DNA from: Hydractinia symbiolongicarpus
Taxonomy: Eukaryota > Cnidaria > Hydrozoa > Anthoathecata > Hydractiniidae
Direction of reading: 5' to 3'
Assembly (NCBI RefSeq): GCF_029227915.1
Contig: NC_079885.1
Location: forward strand, 19,045,001 to 19,109,000
DNA length: 64,000 bases
Shown here: one piece after another, positions 1 through 11,872 of the stretch
Position numbering within the stretch: the first letter of the stretch is position 1
Layout of the letters: every line of letters begins with the position of its first letter
The notes under the pieces: generated by a model
Databases searched by the model: none
Told to the model about the DNA's origin: nothing
What the model saw: only the letters and a program-made list of their open reading frames with translations
Translations under genes and position numbers: made by a program

Positions 1-126
1 AACCAGTAAATTAATTAACACATTTGTACACAGACGCGCTACGGTTGTCATTAACATAGAAATTATTGGCGAATGAGTTTTGTTTTATACTAACCAAATT
101 TTGTTGCGTAACGTGTACGTTGATAT

Positions 127-199
127 GATCGCGTGGCCTAATGGATAAGGCGTCCGACTTCGAATCGGAAGATTGTGGGTTCGAGTCCCATCGTGATCG
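127..199 (+). tRNA. tRNA-Arg (UCG), reference copy of the array
   Basis: The 73-nt cloverleaf is complete. The acceptor GATCGCG pairs with CGTGATC (one G-U), followed by a G discriminator. The A box is TGGCCTAATGG. The anticodon stem TCCGA/TCGGA holds loop CTTCGAA, giving anticodon UCG (reads CGA). The T arm is GTGGG-TTCGAGT-CCCAT with a consensus B box GGTTCGAGTCC. A TTTT lies about 15 nt downstream and could end Pol III transcription. A20 and C35, the main arginine identity bases, are present. CCA is not encoded, as expected in a eukaryote. Confidence 0.95.
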
Positions 200-930
200 A
201 TGTGTTGTTAATTTTAGTTCAGAACAGGTCTACAAAATTGGAACAACTACCCAGTGGCATGCGCTTTCTAAAAATTGACAAATCTGTTCCCAATAAAAGT
301 GAATTTCGTAACATGGCTTGCGACATGCTACTAATAGGTACATTTAACACCGGCATTCTTGTTTCTCTAATCAATTTTAAAATGAATCATTGTCAGCCCT
401 TGATATATTCCTCGTAAAATTCTTTGTCAACCATTTTACAGCCATCGTTAGTTTGTGCATTCTTGCCAGCCGTCGCTAATATACAGCATTTCCTCTGGCT
501 GCGGCATAGCCTTGAAATTACACGGAGGAACCAGTCAATTAATTAAAACATTTGTACAAGTCTGTTCCCAATTAAATCAATTTCGTAACATGGCTTGTGA
601 CATGCTACTTATAAAAACATTTAATACTCACATTCTTGTTTTTCTATTCAAATATCCAATGAATCGTTGTCAGCCCCTGGAAAATTCTTCGTATAAATCA
701 TTGTCAACCATTTTACAGCCATCGTTAGTTTTACATTCTTGCCAGCCGTCGCTAACATACAGCAATTCCTCTGGCTGCAGCGGAGCCATGAAATTACACG
801 GAGGAACCAGTAAATTAATTAACACATTTGTACACAGACGCGCTACGGTTGTCATTAACATAGAAATTATTGGCGAATGAGTTTTGTTTTATACTAACCA
901 CATTTTGTTGCGTAACGTGTACGTTGACAT

Positions 931-1003
931 GATCGCGTGGCCTAATGGATAAGGCGTCCGACTTCGAATCGGAAGATTGTGGGTTCGAGTCCCATCGTGA
1001 TCG
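931..1003 (+). tRNA. tRNA-Arg (UCG)
   Basis: Identical over all 73 nt to the copy at 127-199. TTTT follows within 20 nt. The extra spacer length before it (804 bp from the previous tRNA) is a partial unit copy around 420-690. Confidence 0.95.
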
Positions 1004-1456
1004 ATGTGTTGTTAATTTTAGTTCAGAACAGGTCTACTAAAGTGGAACAACTACCCAAGGCATGCGCTTTCTAAAAATTGACAAATCTGTTCCCAATTAA
1101 AGTCAATTTCGTAACATGGCTTGTGACATGCTACCTATAAAGACATTTGATACTCGCATTCTTGTTTTTCTATTCAAATATCCAATGAATCGTTGTCAGC
1201 CCCTGAAAAATCTCTCGTATAAATCATTGTCAACCATTTTACAGCCAACGTTAGTTTTACATTCTTGCCAGCTGTCGCTAACATACAGCAATTCCTCTGG
1301 CTGCAGCAGAGCCATGAAATTACACGGAGGAACCAGTAAATTAATTAACACATTTGTACACAGACGCGCTACGGTTGTCGTTAACATAGAAATTATTGGC
1401 GAATGAGTTTTGTTTTATACTAACCACATTTTGTTGCGTAACGTGTACGTTGACAT

Positions 1457-1529
1457 GATCGCGTGGCCTAATGGACAAGGCCTCCGACTTCGAATCGGAA
1501 GATTGTGGGTTCGAGTCCCATCGTGACCG
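1457..1529 (+). tRNA. tRNA-Arg (UCG), slightly diverged
   Basis: Loop CTTCGAA gives UCG. The D arm reads GGACAAGGCC instead of GGATAAGGCG, and the 3' acceptor strand is CGTGACC, which leaves an A2-C71 mismatch. The T arm is intact. Probably transcribable, with doubtful folding at the acceptor end. Confidence 0.8.
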
Positions 1530-1983
1530 ATGTGTTGTTAATTTTAGTTCAGAACAGGTCTACTAAAGTGAAACAACTACCCAGTGGCATGCGCTTTCTA
1601 AAAATTGACAAGTCTGTTCCCAATAAAACTGGATTTCGTAACATGGCTTGGGACATGCTACTAATAAGTACATTTAATACTGGCATTCTTGTTTCTCAAA
1701 TCATATTTTCAATGAATCGTTGCCAGCCCTTGAAATATTCCTCGTAAAATTCATTGCCAACCATTTTACCGCCATCGTTAGTTTGTGCATTCTTGCTAGC
1801 CGTCGCTAATATACAGCATTTCCTCTGGGTGCGGCATAGCTTTGAAATTACACGGAGGAACCAGTCAATTAATTAAAACATTTGTGCACAGACGCGCTAG
1901 GGTTGTCATTAACATAGAAATTAATGCTATTGAGCTTTGTTTGCTGCCAACCAGATTTTGTTGCGTAACGCGTACGTTGATAT

Positions 1984-2056
1984 GATCGTGTGGCCTAATG
2001 GATAAGGCGTCCGACTTCGAATTAGAAGATTGTGGGTTCGAGTCCCATCGTGATCG
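1984..2056 (+). tRNA. tRNA-Arg (UCG), weak anticodon stem
   Basis: The acceptor GATCGTG still pairs with CGTGATC. The anticodon 3' strand is TTAGA instead of TCGGA, so one pair is lost and one becomes G-U. The T arm and B box are intact. It has no TTTT nearby: the first is about 110 nt downstream. Confidence 0.7.
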
Positions 2057-2510
2057 ATGTGTTGTTAATCTTAGTTGAGAACAAGTCTACTAAAGTGAAG
2101 AATCTACCCAGTGGCATGCGATTCCTGAAAACCGACAAATCTGTTCCCAATAAAAGTGGATTTTGTAACATGGCTTGCGACATGCTACTAATAGGTACAT
2201 TTAACTCTGGCATTCTTGTTTCTCTAATCAAGTTTACAATGAATCATTGTCTGCCCTTGATATATTTCTCGTAAAATTCATTCTCAACCATTTTACAGCC
2301 ATCGTTAGTTTGTGCATTCTTGCCAGCCATCGCTAATATACAACATTTCCTTTGGCGGCAGCATAGCCATGAAGTTACACGGAGGTGCCAGTCAATTAAT
2401 TAACACATTTGTACACAGACGTGCCAGGGTTGCCAGTAACATAGAAATTACTGGCATTGAGCTTTGTTTGATGCCAACCAGACTTTGTTGCGTAACGTGT
2501 ACGTTGATGT

Positions 2511-2583
2511 GATCGGGTGGCCTAATTGATAGGGCGTCCGATTTCGAATCGGACGATTGTGGGTTGGAGTCAAATTGTGGCCA
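2511..2583 (+). pseudogene. tRNA-Arg pseudogene, B box lost
   Basis: The 5' half is still tRNA-like (loop TTTCGAA, perfect TCCGA/TCGGA stem), but the B box reads GGTTGGAGTCA and the 3' half TCAAATTGTGGCC cannot form the T stem or acceptor. TFIIIC binding should be lost. It is the founder of a family of five such copies in the forward arm. Confidence 0.85.
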
Positions 2584-3037
2584 ACGTATTGTTAATCTTA
2601 GTTGGGAACAAGTCTACTAAAGTGGAAAGATTTCCCAGCGCCATGCGCTTCTTGAAAATTGACAAATCTGTTCCCAATAAAACTGGATTTCGTAACATGG
2701 CTTGGGACATGCTACTAATAAGTACATTTAATACTGGCATTCTTGTTTCTCTAATCATATTTTCAATGAATCGTTGCCAGCCCTTGAAATATTCCTCGTA
2801 AAATTCATTGCCAACCATTTTATCGCCATCGTTAGTTTGTGCATTCTTGCCAGCCGTCGCTAATATACAGCATTTCCTCTGGGTGCGGCATAGCTTTGAA
2901 ATTACACGGAGGAACCAGTCAATTAATTAAAACATTTGTGCACAGACGCGCTAGGGTTGTCATTAACATAGAAATTAATGCTATTGAGCTTTGTTTGATG
3001 CCAACCAGATTTTGTTGCGTAACGCGTACGTTGATAT

Positions 3038-3110
3038 GATCGTGTGGCCTAATGGATAAGGCGTCCGACTTCGAATTAGAAGATTGTGGGTTCGAGTCCC
3101 ATCGTGATCG
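3038..3110 (+). tRNA. tRNA-Arg (UCG), weak anticodon stem
   Basis: Identical to the copy at 1984-2056, including the TTAGA anticodon strand. It is the second member of the 1,054-bp dimer repeat. Confidence 0.7.
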
Positions 3111-3564
3111 ATGTGTTGTTAATCTTAGTTGAGAACAAGTCTACTAAAGTGAAGAATCTACCCAGTGGCATGCGATTCCTGAAAACCGACAAATCTGTTC
3201 CCAATAAAAGTGGATTTTGTAACATGGCTTGCGACATGCTACTAATAGGTACATTTAACTCTGGCATTCTTGTTTCTCTAATCAAATTTACAATGAATCA
3301 TTGTCTGCCCTTGATATATTTCTCATAAAATTCATTCTCAACCATTTTACAGCCATCGTTAGTTTGTGCATTCTTGCCAGCCATCGCTAATATACAACAT
3401 TTCCTTTGGCGGCAGCATAGCCATGAAGTTACACGGAGGTGCCAGTCAATTAATTAACACATTTGTACACAGACGTGCCAGGGTTGCCAGTAACATAGAA
3501 ATTACTGGCATTGAGCTTTGTTTGATGCCAACCAGACTTTGTTGCGTAACGTGTACGTTGATGT

Positions 3565-3637
3565 GATCGGGTGGCCTAATTGATAGGGCGTCCGATTTCG
3601 AATCGGACGATTGTGGGTTGGAGTCAAATTGTGGCCA
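3565..3637 (+). pseudogene. tRNA-Arg pseudogene, B box lost
   Basis: Same sequence as 2511-2583, displaced by exactly 1,054 bp. GGTTGGAGTCA replaces the B box. Confidence 0.85.
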
Positions 3638-4091
3638 ACGTATTGTTAATCTTAGTTGGGAACAAGTCTACTAAAGTGGAAAGATTTCCCAGCGCCATGC
3701 GCTTCTTGAAAATTGACAAATCTGTTCCCAATAAAACTGGATTTCGTAACATGGCTTGGGACATGCTACTAATAAGTACATTTAATACTGGCATTCTTGT
3801 TTCTCTAATCATATTTTCAATGAATCGTTGCCAGCCCTTGAAATATTCCTCGTAAAATTCATTGCCAACCATTTTATCGCCATCGTTAGTTTGTGCATTC
3901 TTGCCAGCCGTCGCTAATATACAGCATTTCCTCTGGGTGCGGCATAGCTTTGAAATTACACGAAGGAACCAGTCAATTAATTAAAACATTTGTACACAGA
4001 CGCGCTAGGGTTGTCATTAACATAGAAATTATTGCTATTGAGCTTTGTTTGATGCCAACCAGATTTTGTTGCGTAACGCGTACGTTGATAT

Positions 4092-4164
4092 AATTGCGTG
4101 GCCTAATGGATAAGGCGTCCGACTTCGAATTGGAAGATTGTGGGTTCGAGTCCCATCGTGATCG
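4092..4164 (+). tRNA. tRNA-Arg (UCG), acceptor variant
   Basis: It starts AATTGCG, so position 1 is an A-C mismatch and position 4 a U-G wobble. The anticodon stem is TCCGA/TTGGA with loop CTTCGAA, and the T arm is perfect. Confidence 0.75.
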
Positions 4165-4618
4165 ATGTGTTGTTAATCTTAGTTGAGAACAAGTCTACTA
4201 AAGTGGAAAGATATCCCAGCGCCATGCGCTTCTTGAAAATTGACAAATCTGTTACCAATAAAACTGGATTTCGTAACATGGCTTGGGACATGCTACTAAT
4301 AGGTACCTTTAACTCTGGCATTCTTGTTTCTCTAATCAAATTTACAATGAATCATTATCTGCCCTTGATATATTCCTCGTAAAATTCATTCTCAACCATT
4401 TTACAGCCATCGTTAGTTTGTGCATTCTTGCCAGCCATTGCTAATATACAGCATTTCCTCTGGCGGCAGCATAGCCATGAAATTACACGGAGGTGTCAGT
4501 CAATTAATTAACACATTTGTACACAGACGTGCCAGGGTTGCCAGTAACATAGAAATTACTGGCATTGAGCTTTGTTTGATGCCAACCAGATTTTGTTGCG
4601 TAACGTATACGTTGATGT

Positions 4619-4691
4619 GATCGCGTGGTGTAATGGGTAGGGCGTCTGATTTCGAATCGGACGATTGTGGGTTCGAGTCCCATCGTGATTG
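4619..4691 (+). tRNA. tRNA-Arg (UCG), D-arm variant
   Basis: The D arm reads GGTGTAATGGGTAGGGC, with an altered A box. The anticodon stem TCTGA/TCGGA holds loop TTTCGAA. The T arm is intact, and position 72 is T, giving G1-U72. Confidence 0.75.
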
Positions 4692-5145
4692 ATGTGTTGT
4701 TAATCTTAGTTCAGAACCGGTCTACTAAAGTGGAACAACTAACCAGTGGCATGCGCTTTCTAAAAATTGACAAATCAGTTTCCAATTAAAGTCAACTTCG
4801 CAACATGGCTTGTGACATGCTACCTATAAAAATACTTAATACTCGCATTCTTGTTTTTCTATTCAAATATCCAATGAATCATTGTCAGCCCCTAAAAAAT
4901 TCCTCGTAAAAATCATTGTCAACCATTTTACAGCCATCTTTAGTTTTACATCCTTGCCAGCTGTCGCTAACATACAACAATTCCTCTGGCCGCAGCAGAG
5001 CCGTGAAATTACACGGAGGAACCAGTAAATTAATTAACACATTTGTACACAGACGCGCTACGGTTGTTCTTAACATAGAAATTATTGGCGAATGAGTTTT
5101 GTTTTACACCAACCAAATTTTGTTGCGTAACGCGTACGTTGAAAT

Positions 5146-5218
5146 GATCGCGTGGCCTAATGGATAGGGCGTCCGACTTCGAATCGGAAAATTGTAGGTT
5201 CGAATCCCATCGTGATCG
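5146..5218 (+). tRNA. tRNA-Arg (UCG), T-stem mismatch
   Basis: Perfect acceptor and anticodon stems. The T stem is GTAGG/CCCAT with one A-C mismatch, and the T loop is TTCGAAT. About 23 bp are missing just downstream (around 5227), giving a 504-bp unit. Confidence 0.8.
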
Positions 5219-5649
5219 ATGTGTTGTTAAAAAGTGGAACAACTACCCAGTGGCATGCGCTTCCTATAAATTGACAAATCTGTTCCCAATAAAGGTGAAT
5301 TTCGTAACATGGCTTGTGACATGCTACTAATAGGTACATTTAACACTGGCATTCTTGTTTCTCTAATCAAATTTACAATGAATCATTGTCAGCCCTTGAT
5401 ATATTCCTCGTAAAATTCGTTGTTAACCATTTTACAGCCTTCGTTAGTTTGTGCATTCTTGCCAGCTGTCGCTAATATACAGCATTTCCTCTGGCTGCGG
5501 CATAGCTTTGAAATTACACGGAGGAACCTGTCAATTAATTAAAACATTTGTGCACAGACGTGCCAGGGTTGCCAGTAACATAGAAATTACTGGAATTGAG
5601 CTTTGTTTGATGCCAACCAGATTTTGTTGCGTAACGTGTACGTTGATGT

Positions 5650-5722
5650 GATCGGGTGGCCTAATGGATAGGGCGTCCGATTTCGAATCGGACGATTGTA
5701 GGTTGGAGTCAAATTATGGCCA
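5650..5722 (+). pseudogene. tRNA-Arg pseudogene, B box lost
   Basis: GGTTGGAGTCA replaces the B box and the 3' acceptor strand is lost. The anticodon region (TTTCGAA) is intact. Confidence 0.85.
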
Positions 5723-6176
5723 ACGTATTGTTAATCTTAGTTGGGAACAAGTCTACTAAAGTGGAAAGATTTCCCAGCGCCATGCGCTTCTTGAAAATTG
5801 ACAAATCTGTTCCCAATAAAACTGGATTTCGTAACATGGCTTGGGACATGCTACTAATAAGTACATTTAATACTGGCATTCTTGTTTCTCTAATCATGTT
5901 TTCAATGAATCGTTGCCAGCCCTTGAAATATTCCTCGTAAAATTCATTGCCAACCATTTTACCGCCATCGTTAGTTTGTGCATTCTTGCCAGCCGTCGCT
6001 AATATACAGCATTTCCTCTGGGTGCGGCATAGCTTTGAAATTACACGGAGGAACCAGTCAATTAATTAAAACATTTGTGCACAGACGCGCTAGGGTTGTC
6101 ATTAACATAGAAATTATTGCTATTGAGCTTTGTTTGATGCCAACCAGATTTTGTTGCGTAACGCGTACGTTGATAT

Positions 6177-6249
6177 GATCGCGTGGCCTAATGGATAGGG
6201 CGTCTGATTTCGAATCGGACGATTGTGTGTTCGAGTCAAATTGTGGCCA
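6177..6249 (+). pseudogene. tRNA-Arg pseudogene, 3' half decayed
   Basis: The 5' half through the anticodon is good (UCG). The T arm reads GTGTG-TTCGAGT-CAAAT and does not pair, and the acceptor 3' strand is TGTGGCC. Confidence 0.8.
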
Positions 6250-6703
6250 ACGTATTGTTAATCTTAGTTGAGAACAAGTCTACTAAAGTGGAAAGATTTC
6301 CCAGCGCCATGCGCTTCTTGAAAATTGACAAATCTGTTCCCAATAAAACTGGATTTCGTAACATGGCTTGGGACATGCTACTAATAAGTACATTTAATAC
6401 TGGCATTCTTGTTTCTCTAATCATATTTACAATGAATCGTTGCCAGCCCTTGAAATATTCCTCGTAAAATTCATTGCCAACCATTTTACCGCCATCATTA
6501 GTTTGTGCATTCTTGCCAGCCGTCGCTAACATACAGCATTTCGTCTGGCTGCGGCATAGACTTGAAATTACACGGAGGAACCAGTCAATTAATTAAAACA
6601 TTTGTACACAGACGCGCTAGGGTTGTCATGAACATAGAGGTTACTGGTAATGAGCTTTGTTTGATTCCAACCAGATTTTGTCGCGTAACGCACATGTTGA
6701 TTT

Positions 6704-6776
6704 GATCGCGTGGCCTAATGGATAAGGCGTCTGACTTCGAATCGGAAGATTGTGGGTTCGAGTCCCATCGTGATTG
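6704..6776 (+). tRNA. tRNA-Arg (UCG)
   Basis: The full cloverleaf has anticodon stem TCTGA/TCGGA and a perfect T arm. Position 72 is T (G1-U72). It is the close relative against which the four G changes of the copy at 11273 can be scored. Confidence 0.9.
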
Positions 6777-7230
6777 ATGTGTTGTTAATCTTAGTTCAGA
6801 ACCGGTCTACTAAAGTGGAACAACTAACCAGTGGCATGCGCTTTCTAAAAATTGACAAATCTGTTTCCAATTAAAGTCAATTTCGTAACATGGCTTGTGA
6901 CATGCTACCTATAAAAATACTTAATACTCGCATTCTTGTTTTTCTATTCAAATATCCAATGAATCATTGTCAGCCCCTGAAAAATTCCTCGTATAAATCA
7001 TTGTCAACCATTTTACAGCCATCTTTAGTTTTACATCCTTGCCAGCTGTCGCTAACATACAACAATTCCTCTGGCCGCAGCAGAGCCGTGAAATTACACG
7101 GAGGAACCAGTAAATTAATTAACACATTTGTACACAGACGCGCTACGGTTGTTCTTAACATAGAAATTATTGGCGAATGAGTTTTGTTTTATACCAACCA
7201 AATTTTGTTGCGTAACGCGTACGTTGAAAT

Positions 7231-7303
7231 GATCGCGTGGCCTAATGGATAGGGCGTCCGACTTCGAATCGGAAGATTGTGGGTTCGAATCCCATCGTGA
7301 TCG
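7231..7303 (+). tRNA. tRNA-Arg (UCG)
   Basis: All stems pair. The D loop has ATAGGG and the T loop TTCGAAT. It is followed by the same short spacer deletion as the copy at 5146, so the two share descent. Confidence 0.9.
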
Positions 7304-7735
7304 ATGTGTTGTTAAAAAGTGGAACAACTACCCAGTGGCATGCGCTTCCCATAAATTGACAAATCTGTTCCCAATAAAGGTGAATTTCGTAACATGGCTT
7401 GTGACATGCTACTAATAGGTACATTTAACACTGGCATTCTTGTTTCTCTAATCAAATTTACAATGAATCATTGTCAGCCCTTGATATATTCCTCGTAAAA
7501 TTCATTGCCAACCATTTCACAGCCTTCGTTAGTTTGTGCATTCTTGCCAGCTGTCGCTAATATACAGCATTTCCTCTGGCTGCGGCATAGCTTTGAAATT
7601 ACACGGAGGAACCAGTCAATTAATTAAAACATTTGTGCACAGACGCGCTAGGGTTGTCATTAACATAGAAATTATTGGCGATTGAGTTTTGTTTTATACT
7701 AACCAAATTTTGTTGCGTAACGTGTACGTTGATAT

Positions 7736-7808
7736 GATCGCGTGGCCTAATGGATAAGGCGTCCGACATCGAATCGGAAGATTGTGGGTTCGAGTCCCAT
7801 CGTGATCG
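7736..7808 (+). tRNA. tRNA-Arg (UCG) with U33 changed to A
   Basis: The anticodon loop is CATCGAA: the near-universal U33 is A, while anticodon UCG, all stems and the B box remain. Loss of U33 would disturb the U-turn and decoding. The sister copy at 9505 keeps U33. Confidence 0.8.
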
Positions 7809-8449
7809 ATGTGTTGTTAATTATAGTTCAGAACAGGTCTACTAAAGTGGAACAACTACCCAGTGGCATGCGCTTTCTAAAAATTGACAAGTCTGTTCCC
7901 AATTAAAGTGAATTTCGTAGCATGGCTTGCGACATGCTACTAATAGGTACATTTAACACTGGCATTCTTGTTTCTCTAATCAAATGTACAATGAATCATT
8001 GTCAGCCCTTGATATATTCCTCGTAAAACTCGTTGTTAACCATTTTACCATTTTATGCGATTCCTGAAAACCGACAAATCTGTTCCCAATAAAAGTGGAT
8101 TTTGTAACATGGCTTGCGACATGCTACTAATAGGTACATTTAACTCTGGCATTCTTGTTTCTCTAATCAAATTTACAATGAATCATTGTCTGCACTTGAT
8201 ATATTCCTCGTAAAATTCATTCTCAACCATTTTACAGCCATCGTTAGTTTGTGCATTCTTGCCAGCTATCGCTAATATACAACATTTCCTCTGGCGGCAG
8301 CATAGCCATGAAGTTACACGGAGGTGCCAGTCAATTAATTAACACATTTGTACACAGACGTGCCAGGGTTGCCAGTAACATAGAAATTACTGGAATTGAG
8401 CTTTGTTTGATGCCAACCAGATTTTGTTGCGTAACGTGTACGTTGATGT

Positions 8450-8522
8450 GATCGGGTGGCCTAATGGATAGGGCGTCCGATTTCGAATCGGACGATTGTA
8501 GGTTGGAGTCAAATTGTGGCCA
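8450..8522 (+). pseudogene. tRNA-Arg pseudogene, B box lost
   Basis: Same class as 2511 (GGTTGGAGTCA). It is preceded by a 714-bp unit carrying a partial duplication of spacer. Confidence 0.85.
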
Positions 8523-8976
8523 ACGTATTGTTAATCTTAGTTGGGAACAAGTCTACTAAAGTGGAAAGATTTCCCAGCGCCATGCGCTTCTTGAAAATTG
8601 ACAAATCTGTTCCCAATAAAACTGGATTTCGTAACATGGCTTGAGACATGCTACTAATAAGTACATTTAATACTGGCATTCTTGTTTCTCTAATCATATT
8701 TTCAATAAATCGTTGCCAGCCCTTGAAATATTCCTCGTAAAATTCATTGCCAACCATTTTACCGCCATCGTTAGTTTGTGCATTCTTGCCAGACGTCGCT
8801 AATATACAGCATTTCCTCTGGGAGCGGCATAGCTTTGAAATTACACGGAGGAACCAGTCAATTAATTAAAACATTTGTGCACAGACGCGCTAGGGTTGTC
8901 ATTAACATAGAAATTATTGCTATTGAGCTTTGTTTGATGCCAACCAGATTTTGTTGCGTAACGCGTACGTTGATAT

Positions 8977-9049
8977 GATCGCGTGGCCTAATGGATAGGG
9001 CGTCTGATTTCGAATCGGACGATTGTGGGTTCGAGTCAAATTGTGGCCA
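8977..9049 (+). pseudogene. tRNA-Arg pseudogene, 3' half decayed
   Basis: The T loop TTCGAGT is present but its 3' stem is CAAAT, and the acceptor 3' strand is TGTGGCC, which cannot pair with GATCGCG over its full length. Confidence 0.8.
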
Positions 9050-9504
9050 ACGTTTTGTTAATCTTAGTTGAGAACAAGTCTACTAAAGTGGAAAGATTTC
9101 CCAGCGCCATGCGCTTCTTGAAAATTGACAAATCTGTTCCCAATAAAACTGGATTTCGTAACATGGCTTGGGACATGCTACTAATAAGTACATTTAATAC
9201 TGGCATTCTTGTTTCTCTAATCATATTTACAATGAATCGTTGCCAGCCCTTGAAATATTCCTCGTAAAATTCATTGCCAACCATTTTACAGCCTTCGTTA
9301 GTTTGTGCATTCTTGCCAGCTGTCGCTAATATACAGCATTTCCTCTGGCTGCGGCATAGCTTTGAAATTACACGGAGGAACCAGTCAATTAATTAAAACA
9401 TTTGTGCACAGACGCGCTAGGGTTGTCATTAACGTAGAAATTATTGGCGATTGAGTTTTGTTTTATACTAACCAAATTTTGTTGCGTAACGTGTACGTTG
9501 ATAT

Positions 9505-9577
9505 GATCGCGTGGCCTAATGGATAAGGCGTCCGACTTCGAATCGGAAGATTGTGGGTTCGAGTCCCATCGTGATCG
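9505..9577 (+). tRNA. tRNA-Arg (UCG)
   Basis: Identical to 127-199 over all 73 nt. It is the 1,769-bp sister of the copy at 7736 but with a normal U33. Confidence 0.95.
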
Positions 9578-10218
9578 ATGTGTTGTTAATTATAGTTCAG
9601 AACAGGTCTACTAAAGTGGAACAACTACCCAGTGGCATGCGCTTTCTAAAAATTGACAAGTCTGTGCCCAATTAAAGTGAATTTCGTAGCATGGCTTGCA
9701 ACATGCTACTAATAGGTACATTTAACACTGGCATTCTTGTTTCTCTAATCAAATGTACAATGAATCATTGTCAGCCCTTGATATATTCCTCGTAAAACTC
9801 GTTGTTAACCATTTTACCATTTTATGCGATTCCTGAAAACCGACAAATCTGTTCCCAATAAAAGTGGATTTTGTAACATGGCTTGCGACATGCTACTAAT
9901 AGGTACATTTAACTCTGGCATTCTTGTTTCTCTAATCAAATTTACAATGAATCATTGTCTGCCCTTGATATATTCCTCGTAAAATTCATTCTCAACCATT
10001 TTACAGCCATCGTTAGTTTGTGCATTCTTGCCAGCCATCGCTAATATACAACATTTCCTCTGGCGGCAGCATAGCCATGAAGTTACACGGAGGTGCCAGT
10101 CAATTAATTAACACATTTGTACACAGACGTGCCAGGGTTGCCAGTAACATAGAAATTACTGGAATTGAGCTTTGTTTGATGCCAACCAGATTTTGTTGCG
10201 TAACGTGTACGTTGATGT

Positions 10219-10291
10219 GATCGGGTGGCCTAATGGATAGGGCGTCCGATTTCGAATCGGACGATTGTAGGTTGGAGTCAAATTGTGGCCA
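10219..10291 (+). pseudogene. tRNA-Arg pseudogene, B box lost
   Basis: Sister of 8450-8522 at +1,769 bp, with the same GGTTGGAGTCA change. Confidence 0.85.
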
Positions 10292-10745
10292 ACGTATTGT
10301 TAATCTTAGTTGGGAACAAGTCTACTAAAGTGGAAAGATTTCCCAGCGCCATGCGCTTCTTGAAAATTGACAAATCTGTTCCCAATAAAACTGGATTTCG
10401 TAACATGGCTTGAGACATGCTACTAATAAGTACATTTAATACTGGCATTCTTGTTTCTCTAATCATATATTCAATGAATCGTTGCCAGCCCTTGAAATAT
10501 TCCTCGTAAAATTCATTGCCAACCATTTTACCGCCATCGTTAGTTTGTGCATTCTTGCCAGCCGTCGCTAATATACAGCATTTCCTCTGGGTGCGGCATA
10601 GCTTTGAAATTACACGGAGGAACCAGTCAATTAATTAAAACATTTGTGCACAGACGCGCTAGGGTTGTCATTAACATAGAAATTATTGCTATTGAGCTTT
10701 GTTTGATGCCAACCAGATTTTGTTGCGTAACGCGTACGTTGATAT

Positions 10746-10818
10746 GATCGCGTGGCCTAATGGATAGGGCGTCTGATTTCGAATCGGACGATTGTGGGTT
10801 CGAGTCAAATTGTGGCCA
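10746..10818 (+). pseudogene. tRNA-Arg pseudogene, 3' half decayed
   Basis: Sister of 8977-9049. The T stem and the 3' acceptor strand are lost. Confidence 0.8.
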
Positions 10819-11272
10819 ACGTTTTGTTAATCTTAGTTGAGAACAAGTCTACTAAAGTGGAAAGATTTCCCAGCGCCATGCGCTTCTTGAAAATTGACAA
10901 ATCTGTTCCCAATAAAACTGGATTTCGTAACATGGCTTGGGACATGCTACTAATAAGTACATTTAATACTGGCATTCTTGTTTCTCTAATCATATTTACA
11001 ATGAATCGTTGCCAGCCCTTGAAATATTCCTCGTAAAATTCATTGCCAACCATTTTACCGCCATCGTTAGTTTGTGCATTCTTGCCAGCCGTCGCTAATA
11101 TACAGCATTTCGTCTGGCTGCGGCATAGCCTTGAAATTACACGGAGGAACCAGTCAATTAATTAAAACATTTGTACACAGACGCGCTAGGGTTGTCATGA
11201 ACATAGAGGTTACTGGTAATGAGCTTTGTTTGATTCCAACCAGATTTTGTCGCGTAACGCACATGTTGATTT

Positions 11273-11345
11273 GATCGCGTGGCCTAATGCATAAGGCGTC
11301 TGACTTCCAATCGCAAGATTGTGGTTTCGAGTCCCATCGTGATTG
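11273..11345 (+). tRNA. tRNA-Arg-derived gene with anticodon UCC and four clustered G changes
   Basis: Compared with the otherwise near-identical unit at 6704, it differs at four bases, all at G: 11290 (D-loop G to C), 11308 (anticodon base 36 G to C, giving UCC, a glycine anticodon), 11314 (stem base G to C, breaking the C28-G42 pair) and 11325 (T-stem G to T, altering the B box). The flanking spacers are almost unchanged. Probably not functional as a tRNA. Confidence 0.75.
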
Positions 11346-11799
11346 ATGTGTTGTTAATCTTAGTTCAGAACCGGTCTACTAAAGTGGAACAACTAACCAG
11401 TGGCATGCGCTTTCTAAAAATTGACAAATCTGTTTCCAATTAAAGTCAATTTCGTAACATGGCTTGTGACATGCTACCTATAAAAATACTTAATACTCGC
11501 ATTCTTGTTTTTCTATTCAAATATCCAATGAATCATTGTCAGCCCCTGAAAAATTCCTCGTATAAATCATTGTCAACCATTTTACAGCCATCTTTAGTTT
11601 TACATCCTTGCCAGCTGTCGCTAACATACAACAATTCCTCTGGCCGCAGCAGAGCCGTGAAATTACACGGAGGAACCAGTAAATTAATTAACACATTTGT
11701 ACACAGACGCGCTACGGTTGTTCTTAACATAGAAATTATTGGCGAATGAGTTTTGTTTTACACCAACCAAATTTTGTTGCGTAACGCGTACGTTGAAAT

Positions 11800-11872
11800 G
11801 ATCGCGTGGCCTAATGGATAGGGCGTCCGACTTCGAATCGGAAAATTGTAGGTTCGAGTCCCATCGTGATCG
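11800..11872 (+). tRNA. tRNA-Arg (UCG), T-stem mismatch
   Basis: Like the copy at 5146 (GTAGG T stem) but with T loop TTCGAGT. The acceptor and anticodon stems are perfect. Confidence 0.8.

Larger units (their letters stand above)
1984..4091 (+). repeat. 1,054-bp higher-order repeat, two tandem copies
   Basis: Units 1984-3037 and 3038-4091 are nearly identical dimers. Each contains one tRNA with the TTAGA stem and one B-box-dead pseudogene in the same order. The identity between dimers is far higher than between the two monomers within a dimer, as expected from a recent unequal exchange of a two-unit block. Confidence 0.9.
7500..11050 (+). repeat. 1,769-bp higher-order repeat, two tandem copies
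   Basis: The trio of tRNAs at 7736, 8450 and 8977 recurs at 9505, 10219 and 10746, always offset by 1,769 bp. Both copies share an odd junction near 8045 and 9814, where ACCATTTTACCATTTTATGCG joins two spacer points and makes a 714-bp unit. The exact outer edges cannot be fixed by eye. Confidence 0.85.
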
